A program made the position numbers and the translations under genes. Of a stretch of DNA of 64,000 nucleotides, positions 1 through 14,200 are shown piece after piece; positions within the stretch are counted from its first letter, which is position 1, and the number at the start of each line of letters is the position of its first letter. Origin of the DNA: Mesocentrotus franciscanus (taxonomy: Eukaryota; Echinodermata; Echinoidea; Camarodonta; Strongylocentrotidae); NCBI GenBank assembly GCA_037976565.1, contig CP137674.1, forward strand, positions 31,961,047 through 32,025,046, read 5' to 3'. The notes below the pieces were generated by a model. It did no database searches. It was given only the letters and a program-made list of their open reading frames with translations, and was not told where the DNA came from.

Positions 1-769
1 CCAACAAAAAATAACACCTATATACAGAGGAAGGTGAAAATATGTAAATAATGTACTTTTTATCATTGATTTCTATTGAAAATATAATTTGCAAAGAGAG
101 AGAGAGAGAGAGTCAGAGAAAAGAAAACTTTCAGTAAAATCACAACCACTCATATATTGGTGAATGGAAAGCACTTTCTCAAAATCACCCTTTTTTTCCT
201 TTTCAGACAGAGACAGGCTGTTAAGGTTACAAGTGCGTGCTTGTAGAAAGGTGGTAGAATCTAAAAATTGCACTTGGTCTGGCCCCTTAGGGCACTACAT
301 TAATTTTTAGGAATCGATAGCATGAGGTGAAGAGGAAAGATGGAGCCGGGAGCTAGGGGCTAACATGTGGCAGATTGCTTGGTAATTGGGGGGTAACTTG
401 GTTAAAATTTGGCAGCTGATGATCCCTGGAGGGATTAAGATACCACTTCATCACTCAAAGAAGAGGCTCCTCTCAAGATGACGGAGGGATGGAGGGAGGG
501 ATAGAAGGAGATGGAGAGATAAAGAGGTGAAGAGGTAGAAAATGGTGGAGGCGTGGGAGAAGAGAGAGACATGTAAAGAGGTAAAAAGAGATTGGGAGAG
601 TTGGGAGGAGAGATATTAAGATTAAGGCATATGGAGAGATGGAGAGATAGAAAATGATGGAGAGAGATGAAAATTTGTGGAGATGTGGGGGAAGAGAGAG
701 AGAGAAGTGGAAAGATATCTGGAGAGATAGAGGGACAGATAAGCTTTGTGAGGGAGACTAAGAGATATG

Positions 770-1106
770 AAATGATGGAAAGAGATGGAAATCGGTGGCA
801 ATGTTCAGTTCAGTTTATTCAATTCCATCTTTAAAAACATATGTACAAACTACAAAGGTAAAAACATGCAATTCCATGTAAATTATAATACATAAATTGG
901 AATAACATATACATGTACAATGAATTAATACAAAACAGAATAAGGCACAGCTATAAAAACAACCCAAGAGAAGGTTTTGTCTGGACAGCTTCTTATTGAA
1001 TTGGATTTGATAAATATAGTAAGAAAAAAGTAGCAAGTAAAGTTTCGGATAGTATCATTAAGAAATTGCACAACAACCGGCACAAGCCCAGTACACGAAA
1101 TACAAC

Positions 1107-1153
<47 letters not shown>

Positions 1154-1830
1154 AATATCCTCTCTTGTTCTCCCACTTAAATCTCAACTATTTTTAAAAA
1201 CCCAGACACATCTTTTTTTATCAGTCACGAAAATATGTACATGTATCTTCACCATTATCCATCATCCACTCCACTCTGTTCTTTCTCAAGCCACCCCATC
1301 GTCTTCTATCTTTCTGTTTCGATTTCTATCTCAATCTCCATCGTGATCTCCATCTCCATCTCTATCCCTTTTTACAGGTTTCTTTTTTATCCTGTTTTGT
1401 ATTTATTCATTGTAAATGTATATGTTATTCCAATTTATGTATTATATTTTACATGGAATTGCATGTTTATACCTTTGTAAAAATGTTTTTAAAGATGGAA
1501 TTGAATAAACTGAACTGAACTTTGCCACCGATTTTCATCTCTTTCCATCTTTCCACCTCTGTATTGGGAGATGGAGCAGTGGAAGAAGATGAGAGGATCT
1601 GGAGAGAAAGGGATAGAGATGGAGATGGAGATCAAGATAGAGATTGAGATAGAAATCGAGACAGAAAGATAGAAGACGATGGGGGCGGCTTGAGAAAGAA
1701 CAGAGTGGAGTGGATGATGGATAATGGTGAAGATACATGTACATATTTTTGTGACTGATAAAAAAATTTGTGTCTGGGTTTTTAAAAGTAGTTGAGATTG
1801 AAATGGGAGAACAAGAGAGGAGATTAGGAG
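770..1830. repeat. Interleaved inverted repeats, retroposon-like tails
   Basis: Arm A (about 778-935) is the inverse of A' (about 1400-1548), and arm B (about 1155-1375) the inverse of B' (about 1600-1830). A' ends AATTGAATAAACTGAACTGA, which looks like the 3' end of a non-LTR retroposon with an AATAAA. A (CT)n tract lies at 1109-1150. The frames here are repeat-derived and not counted as genes. Confidence 0.7.
1109..1150. repeat. (CT)n microsatellite
   Basis: About 40 bp of CT dinucleotides. Similar GA/CT tracts lie at 25107-25141, 37451-37475, 45190-45210, 54991-55070 and 62790-62812. Confidence 0.95.
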
Positions 1831-1836
1831 AGAAAC

Positions 1837-1867
<31 letters not shown>

Positions 1868-2364
1868 GAGGTAGAAAAGTGTTTTCCACGAAATATAACG
1901 CAATGAAGGTAAAAGACTTCTTCCTGCAATTATAACGAAAACGTCATCAATCAATAGTCTAATTTCCTCTATTACCAATTGCCTGAAGGATTTTGGGTTG
2001 TTTTCAAGAAAACATTTCTTCCTCTCTTCATGAAGGGATGAAAACAAGCCACTGGATGAGATTAATTCGCCCTGACATTTTCAATAACAATGCTGTATTG
2101 TTTGATCTGTTTGTATTGGCCAAGATACATTCAAATGAAATGATGCTGTTTCCGTCTCTAAAGATGGTGGTTCATCTTGAGTTATGTGAGGACCTGCTGA
2201 AAGCCACATTTTTAAAAATTCAAATTGGGGCTTCTCATATTTTCTCTAAAAGAAAAACAAATTCAGCAGGATGTATTCTGTGTATAAAATTATGTTAAGG
2301 AACAATATACTTTGAAATTTGGGGAGGGGGCAGGAGTTCTAAGGATGTGTTATAAAAATATTCT

Positions 2365-2715
2365 GGGTTTATGTGGCATTTAGTACATCGATGATGTCTC
2401 TAAGGGCTCTACAGATATATTATTACCACGGTCATCGGATTCAGCCTTGCCTGTACACAATGTAATCACATTCTCCACTCCCTGGGAGTGTTTCAGCCAT
2501 GCATATGTGCCATTTTACAGATGTTCACAATGCTGAGAAAACTATAATGACTTTCGCATCCTACCGTGCACCCGTATTAACATGTGGGTGGAGAGTGTCA
2601 AATGTGGATTAATGTCTTGCTAAAGGACATTAATACCAGACTGGGAATTGAACCCTAAACCCTTGAATTGAGATTCAAGTGAAAGAACCACTATTTCACA
2701 ATACCTCCACAGGTG
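2365..2715 (-). mobile_element. tRNA-derived SINE
   Basis: On the minus strand a tRNA-like head with TAGTGGTTC and GGTTCAATTCC is followed by TTTAGCAAGACATTAATCC, the body shared with the 57.5-kb SINE. It lies in the EGFLAM intron upstream of the EGF1 exon. Ends are approximate. Confidence 0.7.
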
Positions 2716-4973
2716 TAGAATGGATCTGAAGGCATAGGGTATACATGTATGTGGCCGGATCTGTTTTTTTATAGAAACTATTTTAATGAAAATGATATTA
2801 AACTAAATAGTTGCTTTAAATGCCCAATAAAGATAGGTAATGATGAAGGATCATCCTAGACTACTCAAATTAGGAAAGCTGGGTCACAAGTAGCTAAACA
2901 GAATTGATTAAAGTTAAGTTATTATCACAATAGCAAAAAAAATACAACCCTTGATTAGTACACAAAGAGATGAAAGAATTTAAAATAGACCATATTATTA
3001 CATCTGTCATTCATGATTTGTGCATGGATGGTATAGACAATGAGGTAATAGCACGAGGGACATGTATAACTCTCATAAGTGCATACATGCGTAGATGGAC
3101 GACATGACATTTACAATTCCATTATACTAGGGACCTGGAGCAAAACATGCATGCCTCGAACCCTAGCTGGTCCCAATTAATAGCATATGAGGAGATAAGG
3201 ACGATAATCGCAAAGAAAAATAAAGTTTGGAGCAGCGCTGCCGAGATGTAGTTTTGTAGACATCGGCAGCAGCGGCAAATGACGAGGTGATATTCTAGAC
3301 AGTTAGGTTTGTGCTGTACACACATGTCGTGTGTGTTTTGACAAGTTGTGAGTTAATGGGAGCCACAGCGTGGTTACATTGTATTCAGGCTAAGTAGAGT
3401 GTAAAAAGCTTGACGGTAACGGATCAAATTTCGTCAGTTATTAGTGTACATCTGCCTAGGGTTGGGAGCCGCCTTGAAGAGTTTTGGAGTCGGATGACGG
3501 GGGATTGAATAAATTCCTTTGCATACAAAGAATAGATTGGCGTCTTGTTCAAAGAAAAGTGATTATCGTAAATACCGCTTTCCTTAGTTTGTTTTTCTAT
3601 GCTGTGTTTATAAAAGAGTTGGGCAGTATTTCAACGTTTGAGTAGTGAACCAATACTTTGAAAAGTTTAATAAACTTTGACAAATAAGTGCTCTACTTTT
3701 GCATGTTCACTGTAATATTTTTCCATGCACGTCAGCGGTTTTACAGAAAAATTATTTTGAGTTTGAGTTCATGTACTATTCATTTGTTTGAGTTTTAGTG
3801 TAAAATGTTAAGCTAAATAGTAATAGCACTTTTTCCTACCCCAGAACTGTTTTTTTTCATTGAAAGGTGAATCAAAATAATGTGATTGGCATGATCCGTT
3901 TGCATTCTTGCCACCCTTTGGTCCTGCGTCTTTTGTTTTATTTCATATTGTATTCATATCAAGCTATATGATAGACCATAACATTGCCATCAAATTATGT
4001 GTTCCCTTTAAACCTTTACCAAAATAATCTTTAAAAGAATTTATCTGCATTCAGTTGGTGCATTCTTTCCGCCCCTTTGGTCCTATGTCTCCATGCCTGA
4101 CGTATCCAACTTTCGATCCTATTACGAGAACTGCATTTCAGATGTCAATTTCAATATCAGAAACCAAGGGAAACAATCATTAGGTCTGATGTGGTTTTTG
4201 ACCATCGTGACATGTTTGACAAGTTTGAACCCTAATCGGCAGAGAATAGCTGTGAAATTCTCTACTCTACCCTGGCTGGCACTCAGTGTGTGAAAATAAA
4301 TAATTGCCTGAGGGAGAGAGAGAGAGGAAGAGAGGTAAATTCCAATGAAATATGGATTTGAGAAAGAACTTCAGGCCCATTGCTGGAACAGGTCTCTAGT
4401 TTTGTTCTGAAAATCATATCAACCTCAAGGACTTGAATCTTGATCAATTGAACTATATAAGCAAGAAAATTGTACATTGTTGTTTCTTGAACTGCAAGTT
4501 TCAAAAGATATCCTAAGAAGGTTTCCCCTTTCTCTGTCAGTGACCTATAAAAACCTCATGCTGATCTACTTTGTTCGGTTAAGTTCGTACTGGCTTTTTG
4601 TTTTGAAAAACTCTTCCAACTTTGTATCTACTTTAATACATATCCTCAGTGATGTTTCTGTTGCATACGATATATAACTGTTCAATCTGGCTACACCTTC
4701 TAACGTTTTCAATTGAAATGTGTAAAGTTTCAAGATGTTTCTATTAAATGAAAAGAAAAGTAAAGTTATGTGGCCTCTGGTCTTACATGCTTCTGTATAG
4801 ACTTTTGCATTGTATTGACATTAAATATTATATTGCCAGTTGTGTAAGTTACTATCTTTGTTTCCTTGTGCCCTAATACCAAATAAATATATTTGTAATT
4901 TCATTTGTTTGATTATAAGAATGAGAATTCTGAAGACAGTGAATTAAAACTTCTAATACTATCCTTGACACAG

Positions 4974-5219
4974 GTGAAACCATCGACATCGACAGCGAAG
5001 TGCCTACGACTGACAGCCTCATCACGGACGATGAGGACTTCGGCGAGGGGAGCGGTTCGGGTGATGGAGAGGACGGCGAAGGTAGCGGTCCTCCAGACCA
5101 GACGGCTGATCTGACATGTGATGATTGGCCATGTGAGAACGGGGGCACCTGTTACCTCAGAGGGGAGACCCCCATGTGTACATGTGCCCTTGGATGGGAG
5201 GGGGCTATGTGTGAGGATG
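4974..5219 (+). CDS. EGFLAM: EGFLAM exon: acidic Ser-Gly linker and EGF1
   Basis: Phase 1-1 exon of 246 nt, preceded by cacag and followed by gtaagt. The first 45 residues are Asp/Glu/Thr-rich and contain GEGSGSGDGEDGEGSG, three Ser-Gly pairs set in acidic sequence, which is the classic context for glycosaminoglycan attachment. The rest is one EGF repeat with six cysteines (residues 48, 53, 59, 68, 70, 79) and the signature CENGGTC...CTCALGWEGAMC. The upstream exon is not in the window. Confidence 0.93.
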
Positions 5220-8200
5220 GTAAGTCATACTTTGCATATATATTACCCATCACTTACACATAATTTTTACATTCACATGTGTACTTCACGTTTCAATGTA
5301 ATACATATATATATAATACATGTCTTTCATTGTATAGTTTACATAGTCCTGCACACTGTTCTTTAAAAGAAGTAAACTCGACTTAATATTTGGTATTTCC
5401 CTTTGGAAATATGAAGAGAAAAAAAATCTTTACAAATCATGCAACTCTTTCCTGGCTTTTGTTGCTCAACAGAACAAACGTTGGGCTGTCACCGTAAACT
5501 TTTGCTTGGGCTGAAATTAAGGCTGGGAATAATCCTCATCTCAAAGAAGTTGGCCCAATTGTACCAAATATTTAATAAAAGTTATATATCACCCAAATGA
5601 CTTACATGTAGCAGAGGAAAGGGTCAACAATCTATCATAATAATTCATCTTTTGCCTCGCAATAGGTAAAAATGGGTAACTTGTAAGAGAAACTTTTGTA
5701 TATAAATCCCAAATATTCAAGCATTAAAAGCCCAGCTTTGAGTCATATGTAGAGAAATATACACACAGACGCCAAATGTGAAAGAGGTTTACTCTGTCTC
5801 CAGACCCCCTTTAGGTGTCTAAATATTTTGAATCGAAGGAAAAATTGTCTTTGTTATTCTTCCCCAGAAACAGTCAATATTATTTTTATGCCAGCAAGCA
5901 CTGTATGTATTCGGAAGCAGACCGCATGGTCGTTTAACAATGCAAATAAATCTTGAACTAAGGGTTAGGAAACCTTCTGGGCAATGAGTCTGAATAGTGA
6001 AAGGGAAAGTGAAAAAAAAGAGAAATTGTACAAAGCACCTGCTCTTACTGTTATATCTTTGTTTGATGACTAAATGTTCAGTTGTTCAGTGTTCAGACAA
6101 GGTTTGATAAGGACAATGGAACACCTCCATCTGTATGAAAAAATATATGCATGTATTTGTTAGAACTTATGTTTAATCAAGAACATTTTGTTAACAGTTT
6201 GTTTTGTAGATTTTACTTGGGATGCCTCTTTGGTAGCTTACAATTGATTGAGTGCTATCAGTGTGGCATTGATGTTTTGGCATACAATGAGTTTGAGTAT
6301 AATACATTGCATGGCGGAGAGAGAGAGAAATAGTGAGTCAGACATAGATTTAGAGAGAGACAAATAGATAAGGAAAAGAGAGATAAAAGAAGGAAAGGGT
6401 TATAAGAGGAGGAAAGACAGAGAGAAAGAGAGAAGGAGAGAGAAGTTAAACAATGTGAGTATCTCTCATATAAAGAAATTGTCATGAGTTTAATAGTAGG
6501 CTGTCTTTATTATAACAAGAGAGTGCCTAGAAGGACATTGAAAAAGCAGGAGAGAATAGCCAAGGGAAAAAAGAGAAAGAGAAAGAGTACCGGTAAGAGG
6601 GGTATGTATGAGCATCAGCATCCCAACAATGCCATATTACTCATACACAATAATCAAATTAAAGACCATGCAGCCTTTGGAAACATCGAAGGCTGTTTGA
6701 TGGGTAAGCTCTGCCTGCAGGAGAACATATATGAGTAATGCTTACATATCTCTTTTCCGGAAGAGAAGGCCACCAAATGCACCCATAATTTATCAATCAT
6801 ACCTCCTCTATCAATATGTCTTGTCAACAGTCACTTTTCACCTGACATCATTCCAGACCGACAATCACCGCGCCTGCCCGCAGAATATGAGCATGGTATC
6901 TGGTTTGCCATAGCTGGGTGCTTGCAATAAACAGGCAATTGTAGCTGGCTTGTTGGCAACCCGATATTCGTGATAACAATGCGGTGAGAGCAATATGATT
7001 CGCCAGGTGCTATAGATAGAGCGTTATGATACAGACAGAACATTCACACTACAGGTCATCTAGTATACAAAGTTTGTTAGAATAATCATCGTATAAATAA
7101 TCATATAGCAAAAGGGGCATAATAAGATAGAATTATCATCTAAAGGAATAGGCATATATTATCTTACATAATAAGAAAACTAGGTCTAGGGTAGTGCATG
7201 AGCTCATACCATATGTTTAGTATCACTATCAGCTTAAATCATGGGCATTGCTCGAGGGTACCAACTAACAAACTGTGCAGCTCACACCAGCATATGTTCA
7301 CAATCATCCGTACTCAGTTAAATAGGTTTTTTTTTTCAATACCATATTCACATTGGGGATGGGCACTATTTAGCGTATAAACAATATACAATTAACAACT
7401 AAACTATTCATACCCTTACCAAGTTTTGTAATTGTTTAAGTATGTGAAAAATCAATTTATCCTTATTTATGTTTTTTAAGAATGTGAAGTATTAAAGCAT
7501 ATATCTAAAAGTATTCAATAAAGGCCCTCATTCAACCAGTCCACCTTTCCTTCTTGACTACAGAAAAACACAAAAAACATAACATTTACAAAGGGTATGA
7601 CTAATTTAGTTGTCAACTGTATATGTGGATTTCTGTTTAGCTGTGAAATATATTTTTTAGTCCGAATGGGACCTAGGGGGTTGTGCCATGGGAAATGTGG
7701 GGGAGTAAGAATCGGTCTGGTATCAAAGCTTTACAACCAATTTGAACTTAATGCCCCCTGGTCTCTATACCAGTTGTGTGTTGGTCTGATTGTTGAACAG
7801 TGAAATTGAACATGGTGCTCTACACTTTGTTCGGCAAGAGAAGGTATATGAACATACCATTTGTTGCTTGATGACTCTCCCTAGTCATTTATCTTTCTAG
7901 CACTGTAGCACAGCTCTTATGCACTCGAACCAAGAGCACAATAGTATCAAAATGATACTGTTTTGACAATAAGGACTTTATGAGTACATTGGTTCCATTA
8001 TTGTTAATTGTTAATTTGTTGCATAGCTTTTACCTAGAAGCAATGGACATTGTTTTAGCTTTTGTTGAACTGGTACGTAAGACTCCAATATCTATGATCC
8101 CTTGTCTGGACATTAGCTAGTACTCTGTTTCCTTAATCATATCTCAAATGATAAATTCTTCCTTTTTACTGGAGTATCAGGACTCGGGAGTTACGTCGTT

Positions 8201-11200
8201 CTTCTTCTATCATATGCCAGTGCAGCGTCAGTCTCCCACTTGATGTGGATGAAGTGATGTGTCTCTAATATCCCTAAGAACTATTTGTTGACTTTCTGCA
8301 CACGCACTCAAGTCCCTTTTGAGGCGCTACGGGGAGCATGTATGATTGATTATTGCTTGAAATGGAATAAAGTTTGTACTTGGTGATATTGGTCCACTTG
8401 GTTAGGAGTTGAGAGATTGGATGCTAATGTCAATCATTTAAAACAAATCTCTTATTGGATAGTAGGCTCTTCTCTCAACAGTGACATCCAGATTGCACCA
8501 TGGAGGAAGAAAGCATTCGTCCCCGGTACATACTAAATCTTAGTAGCGCTTGCAAGGAAGAAATAAAAAAAAGTACTGTACCGTACACCTTTATGTACAC
8601 ATTCCTGACAGAAGATGTTGTTAGCATATTTTTCATACATTGATATGAGGAGATAAAACTGCTGCAATCTAAGCTAATGATTGGATGCCCATTCATTATT
8701 TTTATATCACATCATTTATTTATTTAATATAACAAGAGAAAGCATGACCAGCCAAAAAGACTTTATTTGACTGTTGGACTGGATTTTAATGCACAAATTT
8801 GTTTCTGTATTCTGATAAATGTCACATATTAAGGTCAGTTAGGTCTTGTGAAATTAGATGACATCTTTTGCTCAAGATATAGATGCAAACAACTTGGGTA
8901 TACAGGTATAGTCAAGGTAAGTCACCTGTACAAAAAACAGCTCATGTAGACGATTGAAGTGAATGATAACTGTGCTATGAAATATATAGATAAGTAATAT
9001 GTATATAATGTAAATCAAATTCGGTTTGATGGACAGCAGAAGAGATTGGATGAGGGAGGGGTCACGTATGGCTCCCTTTCCTTGTCAAATTTTTTGTGCC
9101 TTTTGCCTTTTGCCTTTTGCTTTGAGACCTAATTTCATCCCTCAAAAAAATACACTTTTATGATGGGATTGTCCAAGATTTTTTACACATTGTGCCCCCT
9201 TCATGAAATGATCCTTGATCTACCAATATTTAGTACTTCATTTTAGCAAATTAAGTGAAATACACTACCCTGGATTGCTGGCAGAGATCTTTTTTGGGTT
9301 CATTATGTGATAGATACCCAACAGAAGTCACTTGAGTTACAGTCATCCTAAATGGAAGGGACCTACTTTTATGATTGCTTGGATACATATATATATATCA
9401 TCTTGGAGAGGTTTGTTTGCGTGTGTGAGCGTTGGACTTGCCATAAATTATCCTCCAACTGTAAATAATTAATCGGGGCACCCATGGCGGGGACCTTTTA
9501 ATTGCGGTATCCATGTTGATGGCACTCTGAACAGCTCTCTTAGATGACATGATCCTTCCTCATGTTCCAGGGTATCTATTCAGTCAGTATGGTCACTATG
9601 GTGCAATTATCTGATGTTAAACTGTAACAACGTACTCTCCCTTTATGGAAAATGTGTGGCCAGAGTGGAAACTGTCAAAGCTAAGAGCTTATGAAACACC
9701 ATGATCGCAACTATTTAAAGAAAATCAACTGAACAGCGATTTCAATACCCTATGTATGTCCCATAGAAATCATGTTTGGATTATCTAATATGTCATTGGT
9801 GACACACAAGACTGTTCAATTTGCATTAGATTAATTTTTCAAAAGTAATTGCTATTGGGTTATAATTGCTACAGATGTGCTGTGATATTGAAATCAAAAG
9901 TGATATCATCTTCAGATCGAGACCCAGAACGGTGTTAAAGCATACATGTATACTTTAATACAGAGTTACTGTAACTCCTTCTGGCTCTCAAAAGGTGAGA
10001 TTGGAGTCCCATGTATATGAGGACACTTGTGTCAATCATGTGACAAATACAATTCTCTCATTTCTCTATCATTCTCAAACTTAATAAAAACTCTACAAGA
10101 ACCAATGCAGTAGTAGAATATTTTTACAAAATTTAGACAAGTAAATTCTAAACTTCACATGATATAAACGAGGCAAACATGACTGTCTTCCATCTCCATC
10201 TTAAGTGATGACCAAGTGAGGGGGAAGTTTACATTGGTGCAACTCAGGCATGCCAAAGGGGTATCACGCTAGCAGGTTACGAAAACAAACGAGGGGCTCA
10301 TGACACTGGCTTAATCATACAAGCTTTCAACACGCAGGGTCAGCACCGATACTCAAACCTGACATAGCGATGAAACGTGATCGGTTTACTTTCAACAGTC
10401 GGCACATGGGCTTAGCCATTACAGGGGAAGGCTCTAATTATTAGTTTTGAAAGTATTCCAGCATGGTACAGTTATGAGGGGTCACTGTAAGTTCTTAAAT
10501 TTCATTTCAAGATATTAAACCTAGAATAAAGAGGACTTTGTGTTTTAAAAACTGTGACAAAAAAACTGACATGAAGTGTAGATATTTAAACTTAAATTTA
10601 AAGTGTTATCACATGATAAGTCTAAAAACATTTCATTGGTTTATGTAATAGAGTAAATTTGATTTCCTCAAACTATTGATTTAAAAAAAAAACTTTAGAC
10701 TTACACAACATTCAGGAAAATCTATTTAGTTCAGTTTTAGTACAGGATACATGTGAAATACCCCCATAAATAATTTGACTGGAATCAGTATTATTGCCTT
10801 GAAGGAAAGTTGCGGTGTATACCCAAAGTGTGTTTAAACAGGGTTTCAATAGCCATTTTGTCACCTAAAAATACCATGTTTGTATTGGAAACAAATACAA
10901 CTGTCAGGATTATGTTTTGATATAAGAGTCAAATCTTCTCCTCAAGTTGACAACATTACATTAGAGGTTTTTAAATCAATTAGGTGTTCTGAATGCTCAT
11001 GATCAAAGTCTTGCTACTTATGCAAACCATCTCTCGCGAGTTGTATGATTGTTTAAAAATGTTGAATAGTGCACCATTGAGAGAGAAGTACAAGCTGTGT
11101 AATGCAAAGAAGATGATGCTAAATTACAGAGTCTGCCTTTGAGCTACAAACATTCTAATGCCCAAACCACGTCTGCATTCCATCTCATAATTGTAGTCAA

Positions 11201-14200
11201 TATGACAAGTTAATTTGGCTAAATAAAATGTCACACTCGCCAGAAATAAATAACCTACATACGTGACACCCCAAGGCGGAGGCTTCTTGTAAGAGGCCTA
11301 TAAAAACAATCTGATGGACGATACGTGTATGTCGGGAGAAAGAGCGTTCCTCCAGGAAAACGGAAGACGAGGGTTGCATCACAGCCTGGAGGGGGATACC
11401 ATTGTTTCTCTAGAGTGTGACGTTTTATGGAAACGATGTGATGGAAGACGCCATTTCAAGCTTGCCCTTCCGCTACAGCCCAGAGTGGGAGGGAGTGAGA
11501 TGGAGGGAGGGAGAAATGGAGGGGGAGCGAGTGGGAGGGAGGGAAAGAGAGAGGGAGAGAGAAAGAAAGAGAGAGAGATAGAGAGAGGGAGACGGAGGAG
11601 AGGAACATGGAGGATAAAGAGAGAGGGCTGGATATGCATTGCAGGAATAATTATCTGCAGGATAATGTTTGCTTTATCACCAGAATGGGTAGACGTTTAC
11701 CCTTTTTTGTCTTATAATAATTTATTGCATAAAACCTTAATGAGTTTTCAAAAAATCCTTCAAAGTCATCTAATTATCTAACAAAATATAAACTTACAAG
11801 AAATTTCAATACTCTTAGCAAAATACAGTGATACTAGCACATTCCATTTGTAAAGAATGCTACTTATGTGTACCTATGTTCTGAATGTGCTGATACATGT
11901 AGAATAGCTGTCTGATCTGTTCTGAAACTCGATGTGCTGATACATGTAGAATAGCTGTCTGATCGGTAACATGAGATTTTTATATTGATCATAAACCCTA
12001 AGGATGACCCCCCCCCTCCCAGTACTTGTTGATGAGTCTCATTTGTGATTTCAAGTTGTATAATTGTGTCTCCAAGACGATGTTAACGATACCTGCTGCC
12101 TCCAGAAAGTTTCTTTAAAGGCATCTGTTCACATTAGTAATGACACATGGACAAAAATTGTTCTTCACTGGTTGACAATTACCTTTAAAAAATACTTCTT
12201 TTTTTTTTTGTTCAGAAAAAAAAAATCTCATGTTATCTTAGGCTCTGTATTATTCAAATGGTTAGTTCAATTACTTTAAATTGCTACAGTACTACACTGA
12301 AGCCCATAAAGCCGAAGTAAATTTTTCTTACCTATTTTTACGAACCGATTGTGACAACACGATTTATTCTTGATAGATATATATATATATATATCGCCTC
12401 AGAACTTTTTTGATCAATATATCGAGTCATAAAGCTTGATCAATGAAGTTCTGAGAAGACATAAACTTTATCTATCAAGAATAAATCATATATTATGGTC
12501 ACAATCAGTTTATGAAAAGAAGTAAGACAAATTTACTCCAGCTTTATGGGCAACATTGTACATTTAAGCAGAATCATACCAGCTTCAATATTGATATCCT
12601 AGGGAAAGGAACATCTGAATTTATGAGTCCTAACAATATGTTACACTTGCTTGCTTAAGGGTACAGGAACACATGCATATCCAATCTATCTATTAACTAT
12701 GAAAGTTTGGAGCTTTAGAGATGGGTTCCAGTGGTTGATCAGCAAGTTAATTTGCAAGTTTGAATCATGCATGTTTGAGTGAAGTGATCAGGAAGAGATT
12801 ACCATATAGATTGGAAAGAGGACTATTATGCCAAAGCAGCGGGAGGCTTATTGCCGGCATGGGTATAGAAGGAGGAGATTAGAAAAATGAGGTGAAATGG
12901 GGGAAAGAGAGTGGAAGAACAGATAGATATAGAGAGAAAGAGGGAACGAACAATGAGCTTTATAATCCATGGTAATGGCAATGTTTTCATCTTCTCCTAA
13001 AACAATGTTGTAATGCAAGCTAATGTATGAAGATCAATTCCTGGCTATTCTTATGGTATCTATTTCATTTTGTTTGTAATAGAAATTTGTGGCTTGGAAT
13101 AGTATAACTAGATTGATAGCACTTTAAAAAAAAATTATTTCAAGCAAAGAGGAAAATAAGCAAGCCAGTGGAAGAAAGAACTCCAAGCAGTTAAACTTTG
13201 GAATAAGATAACATGTAGAAAAGAAATAAAAGCAGATTCAAGGTTACATGACTGTTATAGAAGAGAAAATGAAGCAAGGTAACTGAATGAAAGAGTAAAA
13301 ATTAGATGTATAAAGTGAGCTGTTTTATTAGACATAAATGTATAATCAAACTATAGAATAGATATTGATGTTTTCATGACAATTTCCACAAGTTGTATAT
13401 AAGAAGTATTCCTTTGAAGAGGGAACCTGTTTTTTTCAAGATGACCCACTTTCCTCTTATTTTGAAGGAGACTATTTTTCACCTCTATCAGTTTCAGATG
13501 ATTGATCTCAAATTAAAAAGGCATGCAGACTATGACGGGCCACCAACACATTCAATCTCCGCACCATTACACAAATTTGATCACCGTTTTCTGCAGTTTT
13601 TTTCACCATTCATGGCACGTAGCATTATCCGTTACCACGGCAACCTGGGATGGAGAATCAATGGGAGGAAACTGCAGGAAATCGAAAAATGAAGCGGGAA
13701 TGGAATGTAGTTCTTTTGTAAGGTGGAGTTGGAGATGTTCTAGAGTATGATGTTCTCAAGTCCGATGTTGCGGCTGGCTTCTATGAAACTGGATGCAATG
13801 GAACCTTGGAGTAGGATATTTAATCCTGGCAAAAAATTCACTGTTTCTTTATTTTTTTCTCGTAACCTTACATGTTCCAGCTTCCCATCAAGGGCTCTTG
13901 TTCCAAGAGATGATGCCAGATCAGCTACAAGAGCTGAATAGGAGATGGGAAAAGAGACTCATAAGGGTTGTAATGCATACTTGGGTTCATCCAAGTTATA
14001 TCTCTCTAGGTTCAAATGGGTGTGCACTTATTCAAAAAAGATTATTGAAAACAATAGAGCTGGTATTTGAGAATTAATAGTACTTTGCAAGTTCTTCACA
14101 CCTCCAGGTTTTATTAATTTTCTCTTCTTAAAGCTCATCTTCTGTTCAATTACAATCTGTTTAATGCTAGTTGAATCTTGCTTTTTGAAAACAACTCTTT

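Larger units (their letters stand above)
1..4973. other. EGFLAM intron upstream of the EGF1 exon
   Basis: GA-rich low-complexity DNA (470-800), interleaved inverted repeats (770-1830), one SINE (2365-2715) and otherwise AT-rich unique sequence. I see no FN3-like or other exon. Confidence 0.7.

Noticed and set aside
1489..2047. Minus-strand frames of 146 and 170 codons
   Set aside because: Ser/Leu-rich products of GA/CT repeats inside inverted repeats; no domain and no splice support.
1..4973. Search for upstream EGFLAM fibronectin III exons
   Set aside because: No frame shows FN3 motifs with splice sites; those exons must be outside the window.
11314..11781. 155-codon plus-strand frame
   Set aside because: The middle is GGGA/GAGA low complexity and it lies in an intron; no family resemblance.
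13393..14077. Overlapping frames of 64-99 codons
   Set aside because: No conserved domain, biased composition absent, and no splice or promoter evidence; chance frames in an intron.
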